Below are positions 39,312 to 47,343 of a stretch of DNA of 64,000 bases, piece after piece. The stretch's first letter is position 1, and every line of letters begins with the position of its first letter. Source of the DNA: Methylocystis iwaonis (GTDB lineage Bacteria > Pseudomonadota > Alphaproteobacteria > Rhizobiales > Beijerinckiaceae). The position numbers and the translations under genes were made by a program. The notes under the pieces are model-generated. The model was not told the DNA's origin. It saw only the letters and a program-made list of their open reading frames with translations, and searched no databases. The stretch lies in NCBI RefSeq assembly GCF_027925385.1, contig NZ_AP027142.1, positions 1,594,001 to 1,658,000 on the forward strand, in the 5' to 3' direction.

Positions 39312-40265
39312 CTACCCAACCGCAAACGCCGCAACAATCGGCGCATGCAACGATCCTAGGACCGGCTCCGGCGCAAACACCTCGTCCTGCAGCCCCTCAT
39401 TGAGAATGCGCGTCTCCCGCCACGCAGCAGCTAGCGTCGGCGACGCAAGAATATGGTCGATCAGCTTCGGCCTTCCCGCGTGTAACACCGTAAAACGCCG
39501 AGCAGCCTCGACACGCTCCTCCAACGGCGCAAGCGCGCGCGCGCCTTGCTGCAGCTCATTGTCGCCGCCGCGCAATAACCGGGTCGGCGCGTCATATTCG
39601 TCGGCGTTGACATCGCCACAAATGGCGATGCGGGCCTCGGGCTCGGCGTCGAAGAGCGTCTCGACGAAGAGCCGCGCCTCCAGCGCCTGGCCCTCGCGCT
39701 TCTGCGCCGCAATAAATTGCCCTTCGATTTGCGATTTGCTCGAACCTTCGCCGCGCGCGGTCGCGACCGGCGCGGGCCGCGGCGCGCGCAAATGCAAATC
39801 GATCACATGCAGAACGGCGCCGGTCGGCAAATCGATCGCGGCGTAAAGCAGCGGCCGGTCCCATTCGATGACGATCGGCGCCGGCTCGACGTCGCCCTCG
39901 CGCGGCGGCGGCCATGACCAGCGCGCGACGATGTTGTGGTGAATCTGGCGCGTCGCCCGGATGGGCCAGCGGCTGAGAATCGCCAGATTATGCACATCCG
40001 CCGGCGCGCTTGTTCCCGGCCGCACGCTCGTCGCGCGGAAATAGTCCCGGTAAGGCGTGTCCGCCAGCAGCCGGTCCAGCGCAAGATATTCGCGAACGCT
40101 ATGCTTATGCGGCTTTTGCGCGCCGACTTCCTGTAGGCAAAGAACATCGGCGTCGAGCGCCGCCAACGCGGGCAGCAGCGCCGCGCGGCGCCGCGCGAAA
40201 GCGGCCTCGTGGGCCGCCGACCACTCGAGATTCTCCAGATTGAAGGTCGCGAGCCGCAAATCCAT
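39312..40265 (-). CDS. Endonuclease/exonuclease/phosphatase-fold protein
   Basis: 317 residues with the DNase I-like fold: LATFNLENLEW at the start (metal-site Asn), LDADVLCLQEVG near 40 (catalytic Glu), LSRWPIRA near 97, HVIDLHLRAPR near 150, AICGDVNADEYD near 215 (Asp and Asn) and LIDHILAS near 278 (Asp-His). It has no signal peptide. The substrate could be DNA, a phosphoinositide-like lipid or another phosphodiester. It is divergent from the Crp/Fnr gene. Confidence 0.85.
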   Translation of the reverse strand: MDLRLATFNLENLEWSAAHEAAFARRRAALLPALAALDADVLCLQEVGAQKPHKHSVREYLALDRLLADTPYRDYFRATSVRPGTSAPADVHNLAILSRWPIRATRQIHHNIVARWSWPPPREGDVEPAPIVIEWDRPLLYAAIDLPTGAVLHVIDLHLRAPRPAPVATARGEGSSKSQIEGQFIAAQKREGQALEARLFVETLFDAEPEARIAICGDVNADEYDAPTRLLRGGDNELQQGARALAPLEERVEAARRFTVLHAGRPKLIDHILASPTLAAAWRETRILNEGLQDEVFAPEPVLGSLHAPIVAAFAVG

Positions 40266-40434
40266 TATCGAATTCTCGCTTGTCTCGCCGTTTCATGCCC
40301 GCCCGGTTCGGCCAAGTTGACGCTCGCCCGAATTCTCTCCAGCGCAAGCCAAGATAGCGCGCGTTGCCCCTCGACGGCGGGCTATTTCGGCGTCTACTAT
40401 TCAAACATTCCTTGTCACAACGGAGCTTAAATCC

Positions 40435-41124
40435 TTGTCGGTTTTTGATGGAATCCCTTTTTTCGCCGGTCTCGATCCCTCACGCGGCGAGACCTTCGGG
40501 CGGCAATGCATACGTAAGCGCTTTTCCGAGGGTGAGCTGGTTCTCGACTTCGACGACCCCTCGACGGACGTCTACTTCATCGTGAGCGGCGACGTGCGCG
40601 TCCTCATCCGCACGGCCGCGGGCAAGGAGATGATCCTCGGTGACTTCGGCCCCGGCAACTTCTTCGGGGAGATGGCGGCCATCGACGGCGCCAAGCGCTC
40701 CGCCAATGTCACCGCGCTGACCAACGCCGAGCTTTTGCTCGTGCCGCCGACGGCCTTTCGCGAGATCGTCCTGCATTCGCCCGAGATTGCGGAGCGGCTT
40801 ATGCGGCTTCTCACCTCGCGCGTGCGCGAGCTCAATGTGCGCCTCTTCGAGCGCTCGGTGCTCGATCTGCGCCATCGCCTCTATGCGGAGCTGCTGCGCA
40901 TGGCGTCGCCACGCAAGGGGCACGACGGCCAATCCATCGTCTCGCCGCCGCCCTTCCAGCACGATCTCGCCGCCCGCATCGGCTGCCGCCGCGAGCAGGT
41001 CAGCCGCGAGCTCGGCGCCATGACGGAGGAGGGGCTCGCCGAGAAAGTCCGCGGCGGCCTCGTCCTGCTGCGTCCGAACGTGCTCGAAAAGCGCGTGCGC
41101 GACGCAATGAACGCCGCCGAATGA
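40435..41124 (+). CDS. Crp/Fnr-family transcriptional regulator
   Basis: 229 residues from a TTG at 40435 with GGAG about ten bases upstream; an in-frame stop lies just above, and no ATG occurs early. The N-terminal cyclic-nucleotide-binding jelly roll (about 5-125) includes DFGPGNFFGEMAAIDGAKRSANVTAL, near the FGE-(R)-S phosphate-binding cassette of cAMP-binding members. The C-terminal winged helix (about 150-225) has QHDLAARIGCRREQVSRELGAM. No Cys cluster for Fe-S is evident, so nucleotide sensing is more likely than oxygen sensing. An adenylate cyclase lies 3 kb downstream. Confidence 0.9.
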   Translation: MSVFDGIPFFAGLDPSRGETFGRQCIRKRFSEGELVLDFDDPSTDVYFIVSGDVRVLIRTAAGKEMILGDFGPGNFFGEMAAIDGAKRSANVTALTNAELLLVPPTAFREIVLHSPEIAERLMRLLTSRVRELNVRLFERSVLDLRHRLYAELLRMASPRKGHDGQSIVSPPPFQHDLAARIGCRREQVSRELGAMTEEGLAEKVRGGLVLLRPNVLEKRVRDAMNAAE

Positions 41125-41203
41125 GCCATGTGCGGCGGCGCACAGCGTTAAATCCGGGTCTCTCTCACATTCGGGGAGCGGTAGAGAGGACGAGGAAACG
41201 CCG

Positions 41204-41668
41204 ATGACTCCCCGGTTGACGCCGATCGAACGCTGCGTGGACGTCGCGGGCCTGGCGCCGCATGAGATTGTGCTCGGCGTCAGCCCCAGCAAAAAGCATG
41301 AGCAGATGCTCGCGCATTATCGCCGCTCCAGGCGTTCGAGCGCCGTCGCGCGGGTGAAGATCGTCGCCGACCTGCGCGCCGCGGTCAGCCGGGGCGCGGC
41401 GGCGGATGCAGCGGATTTGTTGCTCGTGCTGCGACGGCTCCTCGCCGTGAAACCCGTGCGCCGGGCCGTTCGGCGCCCGGCGCCGGCCACGCGCCGGCGA
41501 GGCAATCCGCCCAGGAATCGAGCGAGCTGGGCCGCGCCGAGCGCGTGTATGGCAGGCGGCGCGTCCGAGATGGCTGCGCTACCCGCTGTGCTTCATCTGC
41601 AACACTGCCAGACAGTTTCTCTTCTCTTTTCGGAGAAAACGCGGGGCGAAACGAGCCGAACGAGCTGA
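41204..41668 (+). CDS. Conserved hypothetical protein with doubtful C-terminus
   Basis: The first ~90 residues (TPIERCVDVAGLAPHEIVLGVSPSKKHEQML, then RVKIVADLRAAVSRGAAADAADLLLVLRRLL in pieces) resemble a short helical protein common in Hyphomicrobiales with no known function. After about residue 95 the sequence becomes arginine- and alanine-rich and no longer looks like the family. That suggests a frameshift or a non-conserved tail; the open frame ends at 41668. GAGGACGAGG precedes the ATG. Confidence 0.6.
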   Translation: MTPRLTPIERCVDVAGLAPHEIVLGVSPSKKHEQMLAHYRRSRRSSAVARVKIVADLRAAVSRGAAADAADLLLVLRRLLAVKPVRRAVRRPAPATRRRGNPPRNRASWAAPSACMAGGASEMAALPAVLHLQHCQTVSLLFSEKTRGETSRTS

Positions 41669-41679
41669 AAATAACCTTT

Positions 41680-41692
41680 TAACAAAATGTTA
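41680..41692. promoter_or_regulatory. Palindromic AT-rich site upstream of the barrel-FecR-cyclase operon
   Basis: TAACA-AAA-TGTTA is a perfect inverted repeat in an unusually AT-rich patch (41666-41692), with GGATAATCT 20 bases further on as a possible -10-like element. It may be an operator or promoter for the following operon. It does not match the E. coli CRP consensus. Confidence 0.3.
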
Positions 41693-41748
41693 CTTCGAGT
41701 CGGGGCGGATAATCTCAATGTTTTCGGGCGCTTGCCGCAAGGCGGCGT

Positions 41749-43155
41749 TTGAGTCAGCTTCGACGCCGCTGGAAAAGGCTCGTCCATCCGGGGGGTAGGC
41801 GTTTGTTTTTTAAAAGTAGATACGTATCCGAGAAGCTTTTGGGCGGCCTTTGCGCCCTCGTTGCGCTTTGCGCATCCGCTTCGGCTCAGGAGGTTCGAGC
41901 CGAGCGCGACCGTCTCGCAAGCCACATCCAGGCGCGTCCCGAGGATTACGAAGCGACCTATCGCTTCGTGATTTTGGCGACGGAGCTGCGCGATTACGAG
42001 GCCGCCATCGGCGCGCTCGAGCGGGTTCTCATGTTCAATCCGAACCTGACGCGCGCCCGCAAGGAGCTGGGTTTCCTCTACGCGCGCCTCGGCGCGTGGG
42101 AGGTGGCGGCCGGGCATTTGCGCGCCGCCAAGGCCGCCGGGGACCTCGATGCGGTTCAGAGCGCGCAGATCGACGCGCAGCTTCCCGACATCGAGAAGCA
42201 TATGCAGTCGAGCCGCCTGTCGGTGCGCATCCATACGGGTTTGCGCGCCCAGTCGAACGCCAATTATTTCCCGGCGGGCAATCTCTTCCAGATCGGCGGA
42301 ATCGGGCTCGCGTCGGCGGGGCCGCGCAAGGGCGACATGAACGCCTTCCAGCTCGTGCTCGCCGCGCATGACTGGGAATTTGGCGGCCAGCGCGGCGACC
42401 AGCTCGAGACGCGCGTCACGGCCTATGCGACCGAGCAGTTCAGCCTGCCGCAATATAGCGTGGCGCTTTTCGCCGCCACGATCGGGCCGCGCTTCTTCGT
42501 GCCGCAGACCCTGGTCAGCAATTTGTCGGTGCGGCCCTATTTGACCGGCGCCGTCTCCATGCTCGGCTCCAACAATTACCTCAACGCCGGCGGGGCGGGC
42601 GCGAGCGTCCGGGCGGACCTCGGCCCGGATTTTTGGTTGGAGCCCGGCGCCGAATGGCGCGGCCTATGGGTCGATCCCGTCCGAGGCGTCTTCGGGCCGT
42701 CGCCCTATCGGACGCTGTCGACGCTGGCCACGGGCGACGTCGTTACCGGTTATCTGAGCGGCTCCTATCGCCTGCTCGATACCGTGCGGCTCGACGGCCG
42801 CGTCGCTTATTCGCGCGCCACGGCGGGCTATGCCGCGCAAAGCTCGGATCAGGTTGACGTGCAAGCGATGTTGCGGCTCGAAGTGGAGCCGCCCCATCCG
42901 ATGATCGCGCGCCGCTGGACGATCGCCCCCTATGCGCGCTTCACCAATCTGGCGTTCGACACAGCGAATCTTCTCGTGAACCCTTTCGTCGCCCGCCACG
43001 ACTCCGCCTGGAACTATGGGCTGATGCTGGACGCGCCGATCACCGAGACCTTCGGTTTTGCCGGCAATCTCGAATTCATGCGCAATGATTCCAATTTGCC
43101 GAATTTCAAGACGCAGAATGTCTCCGTCTCCTTCGGTCCGACGGCGAAATTCTAA
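41749..43155 (+). CDS. TPR-containing outer-membrane beta-barrel protein
   Basis: 468 residues from a TTG at 41749; a second TTG at 41803 gives a tidier signal peptide (cleaved after ASASAQ). TPR-like helices span about 45-150 (DYEATYRFVILATELRDYEAAIGALERVL in pieces, then NLTRARKELGFLYARLGAWEVAAGHL). From about 160 the sequence alternates in beta-barrel style and ends ...VSVSFGPTAKF, with the terminal Phe typical of BAM substrates. The layout recalls Slam/DUF560 proteins (TPR plus barrel), which export surface lipoproteins, but I cannot confirm that family. It heads an operon with FecR and cyclase genes. Confidence 0.75.
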   Translation: MSQLRRRWKRLVHPGGRRLFFKSRYVSEKLLGGLCALVALCASASAQEVRAERDRLASHIQARPEDYEATYRFVILATELRDYEAAIGALERVLMFNPNLTRARKELGFLYARLGAWEVAAGHLRAAKAAGDLDAVQSAQIDAQLPDIEKHMQSSRLSVRIHTGLRAQSNANYFPAGNLFQIGGIGLASAGPRKGDMNAFQLVLAAHDWEFGGQRGDQLETRVTAYATEQFSLPQYSVALFAATIGPRFFVPQTLVSNLSVRPYLTGAVSMLGSNNYLNAGGAGASVRADLGPDFWLEPGAEWRGLWVDPVRGVFGPSPYRTLSTLATGDVVTGYLSGSYRLLDTVRLDGRVAYSRATAGYAAQSSDQVDVQAMLRLEVEPPHPMIARRWTIAPYARFTNLAFDTANLLVNPFVARHDSAWNYGLMLDAPITETFGFAGNLEFMRNDSNLPNFKTQNVSVSFGPTAKF

Positions 43156-43167
43156 GGGAGCCGCGCT

Positions 43168-44016
43168 ATGAGGAATGTTTCTGTTCTTGCGCTTGCGACC
43201 ATCGGCCTCTTCGCCTGCTTCCCCGCCAACGCGGAAAAAGTGGGCAATATCGGCGCTGTCAATGTCGCCGCGCATGGCACGCCGCCCGGCGCGGCGAAAC
43301 ATCCGCTCTCCGTCGGCCTCGGCGTCGAGAAGCGCGAGCGGATAGAGACTGCCAGCGAGGGCAGCGCGCAGATCGTTTTCAACGACACCTCGACGATGAC
43401 GGTCGGCCGCAGCAGCTCGGTCGTCATCGATGATTTCGTTTACAACGGCGCGAGTGGCAGCCAGGGCGTCAGTCTCGCCAAGGGCGTGATGCGTTTTGTG
43501 GGCGGAGGCGTCAGTCATGAATCCGGCGCCACATTCAAAACGCCGACAGCGTCGATCGGCCTTCGCGGCGGGTCGATCATGGTGCGCCTCGGCGGCGAAT
43601 GCGAGGCGCTCGTCTATCACCAGAATGGCGTGACCGAGGTTGTGGGGGCTCAGGGGAGTTCTCAAATACTGAACCGGCCGGGCTTCGGCGTATGCGCCCG
43701 CAGCAGCGGCGTCTCGGAGCCTTTCCGCGTGCCGCCGGAAATCATCGCCGCCATGAACGCGCAGCTCGCGAGCCTGAAGGGCCAGTCCGGCGGCGCCAGG
43801 AAGAAGCCGCGCGAGGAGGAGGCCGAGCTTCTGCTCGGGCACGATCGCGCGCCTTCCGTCGAACCGCCGCCCGGCCTCGATGCATTGGGGCCTGTTTGGG
43901 CCGGAAACGCCCTGGTTCAGAGCAGCGCCAACGTCGAAAACCAGCCGTTCCCGCCGCCGGCCCCGCCGCCGCCTGAGCACTGCCGAGGCGAGCTCTGCGG
44001 CCGTCCGCGCCTTTGA
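43168..44016 (+). CDS. Secreted FecR-domain protein
   Basis: 282 residues. A signal peptide (about 1-22, ends FPANA) and a FecR domain (about 45-150) with RIETASEGSAQIVFNDTSTMTVG and the repeated turns of SSSVVIDDFVY and GVMRFVGGGVSHESG are visible. SFKTPTASIGLRGGS-like text (actual TFKTPTASIGLRGG) is the family hallmark. A Cys pair (GGECEA, FGVCARS) may form a disulfide. The C-terminus is charged, then proline-rich (PPPAPPPP) and ends CRGELCGRP. Unlike classical FecR it has no cytoplasmic anti-sigma segment and should be periplasmic. It lies 12 bases after the barrel gene and 54 before the cyclase. Confidence 0.85.
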   Translation: MRNVSVLALATIGLFACFPANAEKVGNIGAVNVAAHGTPPGAAKHPLSVGLGVEKRERIETASEGSAQIVFNDTSTMTVGRSSSVVIDDFVYNGASGSQGVSLAKGVMRFVGGGVSHESGATFKTPTASIGLRGGSIMVRLGGECEALVYHQNGVTEVVGAQGSSQILNRPGFGVCARSSGVSEPFRVPPEIIAAMNAQLASLKGQSGGARKKPREEEAELLLGHDRAPSVEPPPGLDALGPVWAGNALVQSSANVENQPFPPPAPPPPEHCRGELCGRPRL

Positions 44017-44070
44017 TGGTTGTGACGGCTGGGCCAGGCGTCGATCGATCTGGCCCGGCCGTTTAAAGAG

Positions 44071-46287
44071 ATGCTCACACGCAAGCAGGCATTTCTCGTC
44101 GCATCGTTCGTCGCCGCCGCGCTTTTCCTGCCATGGGGCGCGCTGCAGCCGCGGGCGCTCGACGACATGCGTAATGTCGTCTTCGACAATTTTCAGCGCG
44201 CCGCGCCGCGCGTCTATGATCCCGAGACTCCCGTGCGGGTGGTCGGCGTCGACGAGGAGAGCCTGAAAGCTTACGGCCAGTGGCCCTGGCCGCGAACGCG
44301 GCTCGCCGAATTGGTCGAGCGACTGCGCGCGCTGGGGGCCGGCGCCATCGCCTTCGACTTCATCTTTTCCGAGCCCGACCGCGCCAGCCCGCATATGCTC
44401 GTCGATGCGCTCGAGGACGCCAGGCTGCGCGCGGACGTCTCGAAGCTCCTCGCCAAGGCGCCCGACGGCGACATCGCCTTCGCAAATGCGCTGAAGGGCG
44501 CGCCAGTCGTGCTTGGCGCGACGCTCGCACCGACGGGAGCGAACGATTTTTCCGCCAAAGCCGGTTTCGTGACGGCGGGCGACGATCCGGCGCCTTTCCT
44601 TTACGCCTTCCCGGCGATCGTTGCGCCGCTGCCGGGCCTCGCCGCCAATGCGCAGGGTCTCGGCGCAACGAACTGGCTGCCGGACCGCGATCTGGTCGTG
44701 CGCCGGGTGCCCTTGCTGTCTCGCCTCGGCGCGGCGCTCGCGCCGTCTCTCGCGCTCGAAGCCTTGCGCGTTGCGCAGGGCGAGCCGAGCATCGTCATCC
44801 GATCCTCCAACGCCAGCGGCCAGACGGCTTTTGGCGCGCAGACGGGCGTCAATGCGGTGAAGGTCGGCGCCTTTCAGATTGCGACCGGCCCCAACGCCGA
44901 GGTGCGTCCGCGTTACAGCCACAGAGCGCGGGCCCGCGACATCTCGGCCAAGGCGGTGCTGCAATATCAGGTTGCGCGCAGCGAGATCGAGGGGCGCATC
45001 ATTTTCGTCGGAGCCCTCGCCGTGGGGCTCGGCGACGTGCGGGCGACGCCGCTGGACCCTGTGACGCCCGGCGTCGACGTGCATGCGCAGATCGTCGAGT
45101 CGCTCGCGAACGGCGCGCTTCTGTCGCGACCCGACTGGGCGCCGGGGCTGGAGTATGTCGTCGCCATCGTCGCCTTTGCGCTGACCATGCCGCTGCTCTT
45201 CGCCGCGCCGCAGCTTTTGTCGGCGGCTTTCGCTTTTGCTGCGATCGGCGCGTTCTTCGGCGGCTCTTTCTATCTTTTCGAAAAGCAGGGCCTTCTGCTC
45301 GATCCAGCCTATCCGAGCCTCGTTGTCGTCGGCGCTTATGTCGTCGGCGCGCTGACGCTGTGGCGCACGGAAATTCTCGCGCGGCGTCAGGTGCGGCGCG
45401 CCTTCGGCAAATTCGTCGCGCCCGCAGTCGTCGACCGCATCGCCGAACATCCGGAGCGTCTCGTTCTCGGCGGCGAGACGCGTGAATTGACCGTGCTTTT
45501 CTCGGACCTGCGCGACTTTTCCGGAATTTCGGAAGGCATGAGCGCGCGCGAGCTCACGCAATTCATGAACGACTATCTGACGCCCATGACCGACGCCATT
45601 CTCGAATGCGAAGGCACGGTCGATAAATATATGGGCGACGCCATCCTCGCCTTCTGGAATGCGCCGCTCGACGTCACGGATCATCCGCGCAAAGCCGTCG
45701 AGGCGGCGCTGCGCATGCGGGCCGAAATGGCGCGGTTCAACGCGCAACGGGCGCAAGCGGCGCAGGCGGCCGGGCGTTTGCATGTCGAGGCGGCGATGGG
45801 CCTGGGGCTCAACATCGGCCCTTGCAGCGTCGGGAATATGGGCTCGATACGGCGCTTCGATTATTCGATCCTGGGCGACAATGTGAATCTAGCTTCGCGG
45901 TTAGAGGGCGCGAGCAAGGCTTTCTCGACCGACATCATCGCCTCTGGCGCCGTCCGGGAGGCGGTTCCCGATATGGCCTGGCTCGATCTCGGGCGCATCG
46001 TCGTCGCCGGGCGGAGCGAGCCGACGCAGGTCTTCGCGCTGGCGGGGGACGCTGATGTCGCGAAAACGGATGCGTATGTGCGCTGGCGCACAACGCATGA
46101 CGCCATGCGCGCCCATTATGAAGCGGGCCGATTCGACGCCGCCGCCGAGTGCGCGGCCGAGCTGGCCCTGAAGGCTCCCGGCGCCTGGCCTGCGCTCTAT
46201 CTGGCGATGGGAAAACGATATTCAGCGCTCGCTCAGCAGGGCTTGCATGAAGGTTGGTCTTCGGTATGGAATCTCCTGAGCAAGTGA
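44071..46287 (+). CDS. CHASE2-domain adenylate cyclase (class III)
   Basis: 738 residues. An N-terminal membrane helix (about 7-25) precedes a periplasmic CHASE2 sensor (about 35-345, VVGVDEESLKAYGQWPWPR, GAGAIAFDFIFSEPD). Three transmembrane helices follow (about 352-440), then the cyclase domain (about 468-665): FSDLRDFS with both metal Asp, DKYMGDAILAFWN with the adenine-selecting Lys, and YSILGDNVNLASRLEG with Ser at the second selectivity position and the Asn and Arg of catalysis, as in class IIIb. A TPR-like tail (about 670-738) closes it. It makes cAMP in response to a periplasmic cue, probably passed by the FecR and barrel proteins. Confidence 0.9.
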   Translation: MLTRKQAFLVASFVAAALFLPWGALQPRALDDMRNVVFDNFQRAAPRVYDPETPVRVVGVDEESLKAYGQWPWPRTRLAELVERLRALGAGAIAFDFIFSEPDRASPHMLVDALEDARLRADVSKLLAKAPDGDIAFANALKGAPVVLGATLAPTGANDFSAKAGFVTAGDDPAPFLYAFPAIVAPLPGLAANAQGLGATNWLPDRDLVVRRVPLLSRLGAALAPSLALEALRVAQGEPSIVIRSSNASGQTAFGAQTGVNAVKVGAFQIATGPNAEVRPRYSHRARARDISAKAVLQYQVARSEIEGRIIFVGALAVGLGDVRATPLDPVTPGVDVHAQIVESLANGALLSRPDWAPGLEYVVAIVAFALTMPLLFAAPQLLSAAFAFAAIGAFFGGSFYLFEKQGLLLDPAYPSLVVVGAYVVGALTLWRTEILARRQVRRAFGKFVAPAVVDRIAEHPERLVLGGETRELTVLFSDLRDFSGISEGMSARELTQFMNDYLTPMTDAILECEGTVDKYMGDAILAFWNAPLDVTDHPRKAVEAALRMRAEMARFNAQRAQAAQAAGRLHVEAAMGLGLNIGPCSVGNMGSIRRFDYSILGDNVNLASRLEGASKAFSTDIIASGAVREAVPDMAWLDLGRIVVAGRSEPTQVFALAGDADVAKTDAYVRWRTTHDAMRAHYEAGRFDAAAECAAELALKAPGAWPALYLAMGKRYSALAQQGLHEGWSSVWNLLSK

Positions 46288-46349
46288 TCGCCGCCTCTCC
46301 TGCGCCACGCGCATCTCAACCCTCCGCACCGAAAGATCGCCGCCAGCGC

Positions 46350-47033
46350 ATGACAGAAACAATCGTCGAAAAATACTGGTCGCTTATCGCGGCGCGGCAT
46401 GATGCGCAGGCTTTCTCGACGATCGACCTCGCCTATAACGAGCCGCAGCGCGCCTATCACGCATGGGGACATATCGTCGATCTGCTCACCAAGCTCGATG
46501 CGCTGGCGCATCTGGCGACGCGCGTCGACCTCGTGGCGGCGGCGATCTTCTGGCACGATTCCGTCTATCTCACGCGCGACGGCGATGGACGCCCGCGCAC
46601 CGACCCGGAGAATGTGCGCGCGAGCGCGGTGCTGTTCGAATTTCATTCTCGCTTCGACGAGGTCGAAGGGCAGGCGATCCACGACCTCATCATGGCGACG
46701 GCGCAGCATATGAAGGCAAAGGCGGCGACCGAGCATTACCCGGGATTTTCGCGCGACCTCGATTTTTTCCTCGATCTCGACCTCTCGTCGCTCGCCGCGC
46801 CCTGGCCGTTGTTCGAGAGCAATCTCGACGATATTCACTTCGAATATGGCTGGGTGCCCGAACGCGCCTTTTATCTCGGCCGCATGCAGATGCTCGAAAG
46901 CTTTCTTGCTTCTGGCGAGGGGCTGTACCGCCTGCCGGAGACGCGCGCTTTGTGGCTCGCGCAGGCGCGCGCAAATCTGCTGCGCGCGGAAGTGGCGCTA
47001 CGAGACAGGCTGGCGGGGCCCGCCTCTGCGTGA
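46350..47033 (+). CDS. HD-superfamily metal-dependent phosphohydrolase (COG4339-like)
   Basis: 227 residues from ATG at 46350 (MTETIVEKYW). The HD signature is visible: YHAWGHIVDLL near 33 (His), AAIFWHDSVY near 65 (His-Asp) and IHDLIMATAQHMK near 108 (His). Starts at 46254 (TTG) or 46266 (ATG, GAAGG upstream) would add low-complexity residues and overlap the cyclase gene, coupling their translation. The natural substrate of this family is unknown. Its place right after an adenylate cyclase makes a nucleotide substrate plausible, but that is inference. Confidence 0.8.
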   Translation: MTETIVEKYWSLIAARHDAQAFSTIDLAYNEPQRAYHAWGHIVDLLTKLDALAHLATRVDLVAAAIFWHDSVYLTRDGDGRPRTDPENVRASAVLFEFHSRFDEVEGQAIHDLIMATAQHMKAKAATEHYPGFSRDLDFFLDLDLSSLAAPWPLFESNLDDIHFEYGWVPERAFYLGRMQMLESFLASGEGLYRLPETRALWLAQARANLLRAEVALRDRLAGPASA

Positions 47034-47098
47034 GGGGCTGGGACGAGGGGTATTAGTCCCTTTCGAGGCTGTAACGATCTGACGTTGTGAGCCCTGAT

Positions 47099-47149
47099 GC
47101 CTCCCCTTTACGGCTAGGTCGGCGGCCAAAGGCCATCGGGTGGGGCTCA
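47099..47149. repeat. repeat family D, partial copy 3
   Basis: TGCCTCCCCTTTACGGCTAGGTCGGCGGCC...GGGTGGGGCTCAC matches one half of the copy at 36460-36606. With repeats A and C it accounts for the 310-base gap 47034-47343, in which no gene is seen. Confidence 0.7.
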
Positions 47150-47157
47150 CGCAGCGC

Positions 47158-47330
47158 CGTCATTGCGAGGAGGCGGAGCCGACGAAGCAATCCAGGGCCG
47201 CATCGCTGCCCTGGATTGCTTCGCTTCGCTCGCAATGACGGTCTGAGTAAAACCAGCGCTTTTGTGGCTCTGGATTGCCGGTCGGGCTTGCAGCCCGCCG
47301 GGAATGACAAGCCCCCATGCGAGCGGTTCA
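47158..47330. repeat. repeat A copy 6 followed by repeat C
   Basis: Family A arms at 47158-47240 are followed by AAAACCAGCGCTTTTGTGGC and the palindrome GCCGGTCGGGCTTGCAGCCCGCCGG (about 47278-47304), then GCGAGCGGTTCAAACGG. The order and spacing match the composite element at 6331-6589, but the left end is missing. Confidence 0.85.
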
Positions 47331-47343
47331 AACGGCAATAATA

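Noticed and set aside
42664..45783. 1039-codon minus-strand open frame
   Set aside because: It is the antisense of the barrel, FecR and cyclase genes, which all have clear domains. Its Arg-rich composition is typical of a shadow frame.
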